This document shows, piece after piece, positions 34,199 through 44,420 of a DNA stretch of 64,000 bases. Numbering within the stretch: the stretch's first letter is position 1; each line of letters opens with the position of its first letter. This DNA is from Persicaria tinctoria. Lineage: Eukaryota; Streptophyta; Magnoliopsida; Caryophyllales; Polygonaceae. The notes beneath the pieces are model-generated. The model was not told the DNA's origin. It searched no databases and worked only from the letters and a program-made list of their open reading frames with translations. Position numbers and translations under genes: made by a program. The stretch is from the NCBI GenBank assembly GCA_037127255.1, contig JBANSL010000004.1:86820627-86884626 (forward strand), given 5' to 3'.

Positions 34199-37100
34199 TC
34201 CTCCCTCAGTCGCAGCTAGAGGTGAGCGAATAGCAAGACTGGAACGAAAAGAAGTAAAAAGAGGAGTAGGTAAGCCTTTTGTGAAAATGTCCGCATATTG
34301 ATGTGCGGAAGGGACATGAAGAACTCGGACCTGGCCAAGGGCGACCTTGTCTCTGACGAAATGGATGTCAATCTCGATATGCTTCGTCCGTTGGTGCTGA
34401 ACTGGGTTCGATGACAAATAAACAGCGGAGACATTGTCGCAGTAGACCAGGGTAGCCGATCGAAGGGGTACACGGAGCTCGTAGAGAAGGTTGCGGAGCC
34501 AGCAGGTCTCAGCCACGGCATTGGCAACGCCACGATACTCGGCCTCGGCACTCGAGCGGGAGATGGTGGCCTGACGCTTGGAGGACCACGAGACTAGATT
34601 GTCGCCAAGGTACACTGCGAAACCAGATGTGGAGCGGCGAGTTTCAGGACAACCCGCCCAGTCAGCGTCAGAATAGGCGGTGAGGGAGTCAAACCGGCTG
34701 CGACTGAGATGTAAACCCATGTCAGATGTGCCCTTGATGTACCGGATAATCCTCTTGAGTGCCTGAAGATGGTGCTCGCGGGGATCATGCATGTATAAGC
34801 AGATCTGCTGGACGACGAAGGCAATGTCCGGTCTGGTGAATGTCAGATACTGGAGAGCACCGGCTAGACTGCGGTAGGATGTAGGATCCTCAACCTTGGG
34901 ACTGGAGGCAGCGTCTAGCTTGGACTTGCTGTCGACAGGGGTGGTGGCGGGCTTGCAAGACGACATGCCGGCTTTGTCGACGATCTCAAGAGCATACTTC
35001 TGCTGATGAAGAAACAGTGCAGTAGGAGTGCGTGAGACAGAGACGCCGAGGAAGTAGCTTAGAGAACCGAGATCAGTCATGGCAAATTCTGAACGCAGCA
35101 GGACCATTAGCCTAGACAGGAGGGATGTAGAGGAAGCGGTGAGCACAATGTCATCGACGTACAGGAGAAGATAGGTGGTGTCAGACCCTGAGTGGAACAC
35201 AAAGAGGGAGTGATCGGACTGACTGCCCTGAAATCCAATGCTAGTGAGGTACGTGGCGAATCGCTGATACCAGGCGCGAGGCGCCTGTTTCAACCCATAG
35301 AGAGACTTCCGGAGAAGGCAGACGTGAGATGGGCGGGTGCGATCATAGAAGCCTGGTGGCTGATGCATATACACAGTCTCTTGAAGGTTGCCGTGAAGAA
35401 AGGCATTCTTGACGTCAAGCTGATGGATAGGCCAGTCCTTGGTAAGGGCGATACTCAGAACTGTGCGGATGGTGGCCGGTTTGACGACCGGGCTGAACGT
35501 CTCGTCACAATCAACTCCAACTTCCTGCGACTTGCCGTTGACCACTAGGCGAGCCTTATGTCGCTCAAGAGTCCCGTCTGACCTGTACTTATGCTTGAAC
35601 AACCACATGCAGTTAATGATATTAGTGTCCCGAGGCCTTGGAACGAGGTCCCACGTGCCGTTTTTAATAAGAGCACTAAACTCAGCCATCATGGCGGCAT
35701 GCCAGTTCGGGTCCTGCAAGGCCTTGTGGGGTGATTTGGGGAGAGGGGATATGTCGGGGGATGGAGTGAGAAGGTTGTATTTGGGGTTAGGTTTGAAGAT
35801 CCCGGACTGAGACCGGGTCTTCATGGATGGGGCGGGGGGTGCAGGCGGAGGCGGGTGGTTAAGTGGGGCTACCTGCGAGGGGGGAAGGAGAGGGTTTTGG
35901 TTTGCGGCAGGCTGTGCGGCGGGCGCCGCCAGGGGAGATGACCCCGCTACATGGGTTGCTGCGGGCGCAGCATTATGTTGCGCCCGCCGCCAATCAAATT
36001 GGGCGGGGGGTTGGTTTGTTGCGGGCGTTGTTCCGGATGAAGCTTGTTGAAATATGTGGCGAAGGAGGGGTGGGAAGTCGTCAGAATTGGGTGATGTGGA
36101 TGGGTTGGGAACAACAGGGGTGGGTGGTGTGGCGAAAGGGAAGGTCTGTTCGTCGAAAAACACATGGCGCGAAGTGACAACCCGATTGGTATCCAAGCGA
36201 AGACAACGGTAGCCTCGATGTTGTGGGGAGATGCCCAAGAAGACACATTTGGTGGAACGTGGGGAGAGCTTGTGATGGGCGGTGGCACTCATGTTGGGGA
36301 AACAGAGACATCCAAACACTCTAATGTGATCGTAAGACGGGTAGCGCTTGTAGAGTGCCAAGGTTGGGATGGAGTTGCCAATTGCTTTGGAGGGAAGTAT
36401 ATTGTGGAGATAGGTGGCCATGTGAAGTGCCTCAACCCAAAAGGAGAGGGGGAGAGAGGCGTGATGTAGGAGTGTTCGAGTTTTGTCATTGAGGGTGCGG
36501 AGGATGCGTTCCGCCTTGCCATTTTGTGGAGAGGTTTGAGGACAAGAGAAGCGGAGGGCTATCCCCTGGTGTTGACAAAAGGAGCGGACGACAGTATTGT
36601 CAAATTCGCCTCCCATGTCGCACTGAATAGCCTTGACAGGCAAATTGAATTGCGTGCGGACAAATGTGTGAAAGTTTACAATATGACTTTGTGTTTCCGA
36701 TTTGTGGCGTAGGGGAAAAACCCAAACAAAATTGGTGAAATCATCAAGGACAACCAAATAGTATCGAAAACCACTAGCACTCGGAATAGGAGATGTCCAC
36801 AAGTCACAATGTATAATATCAAATGGTGCAAAAGTATGGGAATGGGAGAGACTAAAGGGTAGTCTTTTGCTCTTGGTAATTTGACATGAAGAACAAACGG
36901 CGGAGGCCTTATGACAAGAAATAAAATGGTTTGAACGGAGAGTGTCCAGGACATGGTCGCCAGGGTGTCCTAGACGAGCATGCCAGACGTCCGAACGGAG
37001 AATGATGTTGGCAGAGGGGACGGCGAGAGGTGTCTGACTGGATGCGGTGGTTACTGGGTATAAGTCTCCTGAGCTATTGCACCGCATTACTGGGGTGCCC

Positions 37101-37642
37101 GTACGTAGATCCGTCACAAGAAAACCAAACGGGTCAAATTGAATCGCCACGTGATTATCGATGGTGAATTGGCGAACGGAGATAAGGTTTTTGACAATGG
37201 CAGGGGCAAGGAGCACATTATTGAGTTTCAAAGGACAGTCAGTGGGTAGGGTAGCAGGGCCCGAACCAACAATTGGAATACGATTTCCGTTCCCGACATA
37301 AACCGAAGGCAAAGTGCTAGAATTAAAAACAGTTTGTAGGTTACCTGGATTGTTCGTCATGTGAGAAGAGGCCCCGGTATCCATATACCAATTGTCGTCC
37401 GGCTGCTGAAGACCCAAAGGGGTCGTGGGTTGCGACAACGACGCCGCTGGTTGTGTTGTAGACAGCGCCTGTGGTGGAGGGTGGGGAACCGGGTAGCAGT
37501 AGGGTTGCTGCAGGTAGGGTAGCGGGCAGCCGGCCCAGGGCTGAGGCCAGTACGGCGAAGGGCTAGGTCGGGTGTCCTCCCTGAGTAGCATGTTGGGAGC
37601 GACGAGGAAAGGCGACATCGGGGAATTGACTGTGTTGGTCAT
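34193..37642 (-). CDS. Ty1-copia Pol polyprotein (protease-integrase-RT-RNase H)
   Basis: An uninterrupted frame of 1149 aa from the first ATG (37642). In order: a protease motif DTGASSHM near residue 90; the GAG-preintegrase region with WHARLGHPGDHVLD and the CXXC of the integrase zinc-binding domain; the integrase core with D..D..E in the DDFTNFVWVFPL and SPQNGKAER regions; reverse transcriptase with YVDDIVLT; RNase H with YSDADWAGCPETRRSTSGF and SSAEAEYRG, ending near TKHIEIDIHFVRDKV. The preceding 170 bp is an open, ATG-less, Ala/Pro-rich GCC-repeat frame where gag, with its CCHC knuckle, would be expected. Typical copia Gag-Pol is about 1300-1450 aa, so this copy would need Gag in trans. 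The stop is inside the 3' LTR. Confidence 0.93.
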   Translation of the reverse strand: MTNTVNSPMSPFLVAPNMLLREDTRPSPSPYWPQPWAGCPLPYLQQPYCYPVPHPPPQALSTTQPAASLSQPTTPLGLQQPDDNWYMDTGASSHMTNNPGNLQTVFNSSTLPSVYVGNGNRIPIVGSGPATLPTDCPLKLNNVLLAPAIVKNLISVRQFTIDNHVAIQFDPFGFLVTDLRTGTPVMRCNSSGDLYPVTTASSQTPLAVPSANIILRSDVWHARLGHPGDHVLDTLRSNHFISCHKASAVCSSCQITKSKRLPFSLSHSHTFAPFDIIHCDLWTSPIPSASGFRYYLVVLDDFTNFVWVFPLRHKSETQSHIVNFHTFVRTQFNLPVKAIQCDMGGEFDNTVVRSFCQHQGIALRFSCPQTSPQNGKAERILRTLNDKTRTLLHHASLPLSFWVEALHMATYLHNILPSKAIGNSIPTLALYKRYPSYDHIRVFGCLCFPNMSATAHHKLSPRSTKCVFLGISPQHRGYRCLRLDTNRVVTSRHVFFDEQTFPFATPPTPVVPNPSTSPNSDDFPPLLRHIFQQASSGTTPATNQPPAQFDWRRAQHNAAPAATHVAGSSPLAAPAAQPAANQNPLLPPSQVAPLNHPPPPAPPAPSMKTRSQSGIFKPNPKYNLLTPSPDISPLPKSPHKALQDPNWHAAMMAEFSALIKNGTWDLVPRPRDTNIINCMWLFKHKYRSDGTLERHKARLVVNGKSQEVGVDCDETFSPVVKPATIRTVLSIALTKDWPIHQLDVKNAFLHGNLQETVYMHQPPGFYDRTRPSHVCLLRKSLYGLKQAPRAWYQRFATYLTSIGFQGSQSDHSLFVFHSGSDTTYLLLYVDDIVLTASSTSLLSRLMVLLRSEFAMTDLGSLSYFLGVSVSRTPTALFLHQQKYALEIVDKAGMSSCKPATTPVDSKSKLDAASSPKVEDPTSYRSLAGALQYLTFTRPDIAFVVQQICLYMHDPREHHLQALKRIIRYIKGTSDMGLHLSRSRFDSLTAYSDADWAGCPETRRSTSGFAVYLGDNLVSWSSKRQATISRSSAEAEYRGVANAVAETCWLRNLLYELRVPLRSATLVYCDNVSAVYLSSNPVQHQRTKHIEIDIHFVRDKVALGQVRVLHVPSAHQYADIFTKGLPTPLFTSFRSSLAIRSPLAATEGGC

Positions 37643-37669
37643 TGCGAGGGGTTGGGGCAAGAGAGAGGC

Positions 37670-37800
37670 GGCGGCGGCGGCAAGGGTGCAAGGGGCAGCG
37701 GCGGCGGCTGCGACGGCTAGGGCGGCGGCGGCCTTGGGGGCGGCGGCGGCAGGAAGGGGTGGCGGCGGCGGCTTAGGAGCGGCGGCGGCGGCGGATCGTA
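37670..37800. repeat. GCC/GGC trinucleotide-rich tract
   Basis: Runs of GGC/GCG triplets between the primer-binding site and the Pol ATG. On the sense (minus) strand they encode Ala/Pro runs with no start codon. Confidence 0.8.
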
Positions 37801-37833
37801 GGTGTGAAACGAAAAATTAGGGTTTCACACAAG

Positions 37834-37845
37834 GCTGTGATACCA
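37834..37845 (-). other. copia primer-binding site
   Basis: TGGTATCACAGC on the minus strand, directly after the 5' LTR. It differs by one base from the usual TGGTATCAGAGC complementary to initiator tRNA-Met. Confidence 0.85.
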
Positions 37846-37981
37846 TGTAAGTGTTTGGAGAACTGAGTCCTTAGTGGATCTCAGAGGCCTACTCTTGTAT
37901 AAATATCAATGGGTGACAACCCTGAGGGTACAATCGTAACTGTACATGATATGGACATATATAAATAATATAATGCTAACA
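37846..37981 (-). repeat. copia 5' LTR
   Basis: 136 bp, three substitutions from the other LTR. Confidence 0.93.
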
Positions 37982-37986
37982 TAGAG

Positions 37987-38715
37987 GACCTTAACATTAA
38001 TAAACAAAACCCCTTTGCTTTCGTTGTATTTATTCAAAGGATAAATTATAAAAAATCACATCAGGGCTATTGACCAGATGTGAGAATGATAATTTTTACA
38101 AATTTGCACACAAGTTATTCTCATTCTATAAATAATTTCAAATTTGCCCAAGAGGGAAAAAACCTAATTCATACCATCCATCCTCAAATTTCCATTGCTC
38201 GACCAAGTTGAATGAAGCTCACCGCAACCTAAATCTAACCCATTGTGGAAGATTTTTCCGAGATTGCAACGAATCAATCAAGTTAAAAGTTATGAGTTTT
38301 CATTTACAATTGGTTTTTATAGGTTTTTTTTTTAATATGAAATTGTATGTTTTAAGGTTTGAAACTATAGATGAAATTGGTAGTTATACGTACAGTTGTT
38401 GTTGATTTGTGTGATATCGATGTTGGTGTTGAAGTATGAGTGGAAATTGAAACTAAAAATAAAGTACAAGCGTTTGAGATGTTGTTTGTGTGAGTGCACA
38501 TGTGGAATGTGTCAGAAGCAAGGAGCCTCGGCATGATTTGTCAAGCATATGTAGGAGCCTCGCCAAATACTCTCGCACTAACCTCAACTCTTCCAAACGA
38601 GGCTCCTATATAACCTCGATGGATTTTGTCGAGTTTTCTTATTAATTAACGTAGCCACTATTGTCAATCCTAGTTTCGAACGATATTGTAATTGAACACC
38701 ATCTTTACGTTGTCC
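37987..38715. other. intergenic between two LTR elements
   Basis: No gene recognised. AT-rich, with small frames only. Confidence 0.5.
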
Positions 38716-38720
38716 AAAAC

Positions 38721-38985
38721 CGAGAGAACCAAAACTAAGCAAGCCCACTAAGACCCAAGGGCATTATTGTCTTTCCTACGGTAACACCCTCAAACCCTAA
38801 TTTTGATTATAAGATATGAGATACGCCTCCATAGAGAGGAAGATGAATCAGAACAATACTGACTTGAGCGTCGGAGGGTCCGTCAGGGGAGACAAGCCCC
38901 GCCCCGACCTCGTTTGTTCTTGTTTCACAGGCCATCAAGATCGGTCTCCATCAACCGTTATTGAGAGCAGATTTATGCACTCACA
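38721..38985 (+). repeat. 5' LTR of the non-autonomous element
   Basis: 265 bp, begins CGAGAGAACC (canonical TG mutated) and ends CTCACA. Confidence 0.92.
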
Positions 38986-38986
38986 A

Positions 38987-39005
38987 TTGGCGCCGTCCGT
39001 GGGAA
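38987..39005 (+). other. primer-binding site
   Basis: TTGGCGCCGTCCGTGGGAA immediately after the 5' LTR, a classic plant LTR-element PBS variant. Confidence 0.85.
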
Positions 39006-39035
39006 TTCGATCAAAAAGCACTAACATCGAAACCC

Positions 39036-40960
39036 TAATGAATGAGATTGAAGAGCCCTACCGTCGCTGGGGCATAATCAGAGTGATCGGTGGCATGAAA
39101 GGCTCGTTGCGGAGCTTTGCCAGGGCTCAGGGGCACGCCGAACCACCACCATTCCTTGCCTGGTTCACGATCCTTGCCTCCGTCTCGAGATCGTCGTCTC
39201 GGTACATGGAAGTTTACTCGACATCGCCGAGGTTGAGTCCTCTGCCTACATAAGTGCGTACGAGACATTGAGCTCTTCGATTGGCCATTGATCCTTCGCC
39301 GTGCCGGCCACATCGACGTACCTGCAACTCGCAAGGACCCCCGTCGGGTTCGATTCGTCCCCGCCTTCAATTCAAGCCCTCAATCCTTCGCTGTTCGTCT
39401 TCGGTATCAGCGCGTAAGCCCGTGCGGCTCGGTGACCACAGCCCGCATCACAGAGATGGTCGATCGCCGGCGATGTTCATTGCTATCGCATCGCTTCCCG
39501 CCCTCTCGGATTCAGAAAGGCCAAGGACAACGCCAAGCAAGGATCATCCCATCGACGGCTGATCAAGCAAGGACAAGGATCGACGCCGACAGCGCCGGGG
39601 ACATAGCTTCGGGATCAGCTCTCGCTCGCCATTGATGCCCGCCATTGGAATGACGGTGGAGTTGTTGCCTTCGGATCCGGAGAGAAAACTCGAGATCCAG
39701 CGCCGCCGCCTGCTACTAGACCTAACGAAGAAGACGATTGGATTTCATGAAGATTTATAATAATTACAAATCCAGCCCATAACACTCACAAATTGCGAAA
39801 TTGGCCGGTCTTTCCAAGTAATTACAGCGAACGGGTCAGACTTTCAAAGGTTGCAGATTTTTGTCCCTGCAACTTTCTATTTCCGATGGGTTCAAAAAGA
39901 AGATGACAAGGGGCAAAATCGCATAGCATTAAAGCTCGTCAAAATCAGGAAGTGCTCAAAACCCTTGTCTTTCTCTTAACAAATATGGTTTTTAATACAT
40001 ATGGCTTGATCGTTCCTTTATTTAGTATATATCGATTTTAGTCGAGTGGACATACACAATCAAGGAATTGGCCATTTAAACGATCCGCCATTTACATGGC
40101 ATCATCAAACAAGGGGCACCGAACCCAAAATAGTTGAAGACTGGATGATCGAGACACCACTGGTTCAACTCACACGGGATGTATAAGAACCCATAAGCTA
40201 AGTTTTCTAAAATCACCTTGTCGTTTATATGATAAGATGTATCATCTCATTATCCTAGTGTAAAATACGCCGTAAAAAAAATAGTCATTGCACGATTTTT
40301 AATGTTTTGAGTGATGCATTGATAATTCAATCGCAAACTAAGGTTCACGACAAAGTTGGCGCTGAAATGGGCATTATTGCAAGCCAGGAGGTTACACATG
40401 ACGCATGCAATCATTTTTTCACGGAGGTCGTTTGAAGCCATGAAGAGTGCTAAGAACAACATTCTTTGAGGTTGTAAGTGCTACAAATGACCCAAGAACA
40501 TGGGTTTTAGCTAAGTACTCTACCCCTACAGCTATTGACATTTCAAAAGAATGATTTCATCGTCTTCAATTTGATATATGCCTAGAATGATTACTAAATG
40601 AGTTTGGAGGTATTGATATAGGTGTGCATCATACGGTGACACCTGAGCGTACATCAACTGCCCTCGAGCGGCCTCGCTTTGTCTTCATATTTGGAGCAAA
40701 ACGACAAATCGTCATCGACAATGACAGAGGATGTAATGCTATATTGCTATGAATTACAGCCAAGCAAAGCCGAGGGTATACCCCTTGCACCTCTCGACTC
40801 TACAAGTATGGGTCCACCTAAACAAATCGCCAATCAAGGCCAAAAAACGGCCACTCATAGGCCATTCAGGTGCAACACAAGTGCAACACAAGTGCAACTT
40901 CAGTCGACAATCTGCGTGGTCCGAATGTATGGATAGGGCATTCGAAGGTGCATAACCTTC
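39036..40960 (+). other. non-coding interior of the LTR element
   Basis: GC-richer leader (39036-39740) followed by AT-richer sequence. Overlapping frames of 90-145 aa on both strands show no retroelement motif. I see no gene. Confidence 0.5.
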
Positions 40961-40984
40961 CCCGATCAAAATGAGTCTATGACA

Positions 40985-41590
40985 GGACCAATCTCTCGCC
41001 AAAAAATAGCCAATCAAGGCCAACAGATAGCCAATTAAGGCCAACAGATAGCCATTCAAGGCCAAAAAGTAGCCAATCAAGGCCAACAGTTCGCCAATTA
41101 AGGCCAAAAGTCGCCAATCAAAGGCCATAAAGTGTTCGTCAATTAAGACCAAAAGAAGCCAATGATAGGCCTAACAGGAGAAAGCTGGCTAAGGCCAGCA
41201 CAATCCGCCACCATTTTGGGGCCGATTATTTCGCCAATTAAGGCCAAAAGTCGCCAATCACAGGCCATAAAGTGTTCGTCAATTAAGACCAAAAGAAGCC
41301 AATGATAGGCCTAACAGGAGAAAGTTGGCTAAGGCCAGCACAATCCGCCACCATTTTGGGGCCGATTATTTCGCCAATTAAGGCCAAAAGTAGCCAATCA
41401 CAGGCCATAAAGTGTTCGTCAATTAAGACCAAAAGAAGCCAATGATAGGCCTAACAGGAGAAAGCCGGCTAAGGCCAGCACAATCCGCCACCATTTTGGG
41501 GCCGATTATTTCGCCAATTAAGGCCAAAAGTAGCCAATCATAGACCCCCAAAGTGTAAGCCAATCAAGGCCATAAACTAGCCAATTACAG
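40985..41590 (+). repeat. nested tandem repeats (about 21 bp and 140 bp)
   Basis: A short unit AGCCAATCAAGGCCAAAA / AGCCAATTAAGGCCAACAG is repeated many times. From 41091 a 140-bp unit (TCGCCAATTAAGGCCAAAAG ... CACCATTTTGGGGCCGATTA) is present in three full copies starting at 41091, 41231 and 41371, plus a partial copy at 41511. The copies differ by few bases. The array lies in the 3' half of the LTR element. Confidence 0.92.
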
Positions 41591-42042
41591 GCCATCGAGG
41601 CGATCGGGAAGCAGCCAGGCAGGGAACGTCTGCCAAGCTATAACAGCGGTTGCGGCGAAGGCCCTAGAGCGCCACCTGAATCGAGCAACCACAACCGCGT
41701 ATGGAGAACGGTGGTCAATTCCACCCAAATCTACATGAGCAGGATAACCTCTAGCATCATTAAGTCTGAACGCTCTTCGACGCGAGAGCACAATAGTAAG
41801 CATCAAGCTCGCCCGTCACGAGCCTCCTATTGAGGGAGCATAAGCAATCATGGTCAATACTATGCAACTATTGGCAATCAAGAGAGTTTGTGCAACGTGT
41901 TATCCAAGTATCCATCTAGGAGATCAAGGACTAACTGAGTAATCAAGGGGAAGGTCCAAGCATGAGCGTAAAGATTCCCAATGATAGGAAATTATCGGCC
42001 TCCTTCACCACCGATAGGTGCTAAAGAAGCCCGAGGGGCAAT

Positions 42043-42307
42043 TGAGAGAACCAAAACTAAGCAAGCCCACTAAGGCCCAAGGGCATTATTGTCTTTCCTA
42101 CGGTAACACCCTCAACCCCTAATTTTGATTATAAGATATGAGATACGCCTCCATAGAGAGGAAGATGAATCAGAACAATACTGACTTGAGCGTCGGAGGG
42201 TCCGTCAGGGGAGACAAGCCCCGCCCCGACCTCGTTTGTTCTTGTTTCACAGGCCATCAAGATCGGTCTCCATCAACCGTTATTGAGAGCAGATTTATGC
42301 ACTCACA
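42043..42307 (+). repeat. 3' LTR of the non-autonomous element
   Basis: 265 bp, TGAGAGAACC...CTCACA, preceded by the purine-rich tract. Confidence 0.93.
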
Positions 42308-42312
42308 AAAAC

Positions 42313-43740
42313 CATTGGAAATCATCTTAAGTTAACGTTATAGAATGAATTGAGTAATCATATCAGCAATCAGCCTATTTTTCCATACATCTCAGTAAGT
42401 TTATCATGTATTCAGGATTAAGGTTAACAAATTGTTTTAGGTAGATGAATATCAATAGACTTTCTCTTTTTTTCTCTCAAGCAAATTAATTCATAAATAT
42501 TTTTCAGAAATGGAGAAGGATAGATTTTGAAGCGTTTATAGAAAATCATCAATATTTATTACCTCGCTTTTGATGACGTGCCCCCTATTTTATAAGAACG
42601 AGGCGGATTTTTTTTTGGTGAACAGAACAAGGCGGATTAATGCATGTATAAATATAACCTGGATAGAACTCTAGGGTCAATCTTAGTACGAAACTCAGCA
42701 GGTGCTCTGATGATGATTTCGCGACGAGCCTTCTTCGCGATTAGCTCTTGGTTATACTTTACTGTTTAATCGTCATTAAGGTAACTTCAGATGATTGATG
42801 CATCTGATAAACGATTTCTTTCTGCTTCAAGAGACCTGATAACTCAAACTCCGGGGATTTTAATTCTAGGGGCAATTGCAGAGCTCGTCGTTTAATATCG
42901 GAAAATCGGTCCAGAATTATGTAACGGAGGGGGTATTTATAGTATTATGGCATGAGAAGTCGACAAGACCTCGTGGGAAAATCGCAACACGTGGGTCAAT
43001 GGGAGGCCGCCAGCGAGATGGAGCGTGAAGCCCAGATCTCACCGGTACGACTTGGTGTCATCATAGTATGAACAACGTCGTTTGAGACAACGGGCGCCAC
43101 TTAGAGCGAGCCAATGATCACTCGGCGAGACAAGCAGGTTGTCTCTTAGTCGGTTCTGGTTCATCTGATCGCGTCGGTTCGTAGAATAAACGAATAGTTT
43201 GTATCACTGATATAAGAATATTTGACTGGTCGCAAAAGATATGATCGCGATACTTCCCGTTGAGGGACCAATGACACCGATCGCGAATGTGTATCTTCCT
43301 ATACTTGCGTTACTTTGTGCTGGGTGACTTAACGTATAAATGAATATTCATAGATGAGCTTTAATTGTGATATCATCATATTTGTCATGTTATTTAGTAT
43401 TAACGATCTTATCAATAGTCATTTTACAATATATGTTGCCTCGCCGGTAGCCTCACTCAAAAAATCATCATTAAAATACAAGATTTTTTTTACAAAGCAA
43501 CACACAAAAAAATACAAGATTTTTTAACAAATTTGATTTTCTTTTTAATACACACCTATAATCTTTTTTTCCCCTTTAAAAATGTTAAAATATCATTGTG
43601 GATACTGGATAGTTTGCTCATATTCAAAGAAAACCCTACACCGTTGATTGAGCATAAAATTAAAGACCCCTTTCGACGATCCCAAAACGGACGGCCGAGA
43701 TGATGTGATCCTTTTTGACTTCTGTTTACAGTCCATCCCA
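42313..43740. other. intergenic upstream of the HD-ZIP gene
   Basis: No gene recognised. An AGAACGAGGCGGATT / AGAACAAGGCGGATT pair lies at about 42595-42640. Distal promoter elements of the HD-ZIP gene may lie here. I did not find a TAAATG(C/T)A L1 box that I could vouch for. Confidence 0.4.
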
Positions 43741-44420
43741 AACAGTCACACTCCCCACTTCCCTATTTCAAACCCACCGCACGGGTGAGAGACAATCCCA
43801 TTCTCATTAAACCCCACGCGCGGCCCACTCTCCACGTACAACGAATCAACCGGTGGTCCCTCGCCCGTATTATCCACGCGCACCCACACGCGAGTGGGGC
43901 TAGGGCGATGCGGTAAGGGGAGGTTTTGACTTTGGTGAGAAACGTTACTGTAGCCAGTAAGAAAGTGGCACGTGTGAACGCGCTGGTGAAATGCGTTCAT
44001 CGGTTTCTGTCAGAGAGACCCCCTCATTCAATTCGGCGTGGGTTAAAATTTAAACTCTCTCCCCCACTGAGAAATCGATGCCCAAAACTGATTCCGGGAG
44101 TTGCAGAGAGAGAGAGAGAGAGGGAGCGAATTAGGGATTGCAGATCATTTCATCGCGATTTCGTGGTTTGTTGCTGTTGATAGATATCAAAGGCATCGAT
44201 CAATTACCGGCAACGCTCGATCCTTGTCATTTGCTTCTACTGATTTTGAATTTTTTATTTTTTTTTTGGGTGGAAATTAAGGCTCCAACAACTTCAACAG
44301 TAACAGGTATGGTTTTGTCTTCATCTTGTGGCTGTAATTGGTTTTTATGGAGCCCTAATTTGGAAGCTCGGGTGCAATTTTGGTACAGAAAGGGAGAATC
44401 GATCGGAGATTTGGGGAAGG
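43741..44420 (+). promoter_or_regulatory. proximal promoter and 5' leader of the HD-ZIP IV gene
   Basis: GC-richer than the flanks, with a (GA)n tract at 44106-44126 typical of plant leaders and several upstream ATGs. One upstream ATG (44328) is in frame with the coding sequence without an intervening stop. No convincing TATA box is seen. Confidence 0.4.

Larger units (their letters stand above)
34063..37981 (-). mobile_element. complete Ty1-copia LTR retrotransposon lacking gag
   Basis: Two 136-bp LTRs (34063-34198 and 37846-37981) begin TGTAAGTG and end GCTAACA, with a 5-bp target duplication TAGAG outside (34058-34062 and 37982-37986). I count three differences between the LTRs. On the minus strand the 5' LTR is followed by the primer-binding site TGGTATCACAGC, and the polypurine tract CTGAGGGAGGA abuts the 3' LTR. 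One intact polyprotein frame fills the interior in copia order (protease, integrase, RT, RNase H). At 3.9 kb it is short for a copia element because the gag region is missing. Confidence 0.95.
38721..42307 (+). mobile_element. non-autonomous LTR retrotransposon (LARD/TRIM-like)
   Basis: 265-bp LTRs (38721-38985 and 42043-42307) are flanked by a 5-bp duplication AAAAC (38716-38720 and 42308-42312). The 5' LTR is followed by TTGGCGCCGTCCGTGGGAA, a primer-binding site of the type common in plant Ty3-gypsy and related elements. A purine-rich CCCGAGGGGCAA precedes the 3' LTR. I count three differences between the LTRs, one of them the first base (CG versus TG). The 3.06-kb interior contains no gag or pol motif, so the element must have been moved in trans. 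Short frames in the LTRs (MRYASIERK...) are duplicated because the LTRs are, not because they are genes. Confidence 0.93.

Noticed and set aside
34216..36711. Many open frames on both strands at 34216-36711
   Set aside because: Shadows of the copia polyprotein in other frames.
38816..39253. 145-aa frame starting MRYASIERK
   Set aside because: It begins inside the 5' LTR, crosses the primer-binding site and has no retroelement motif. Its LTR part recurs at 42138 simply because the LTR does.
40754..41152. 132-aa hydrophobic frame with repeated LALIGYLLALIGYF
   Set aside because: It is the translation of the 21-bp tandem repeat, not a membrane protein.
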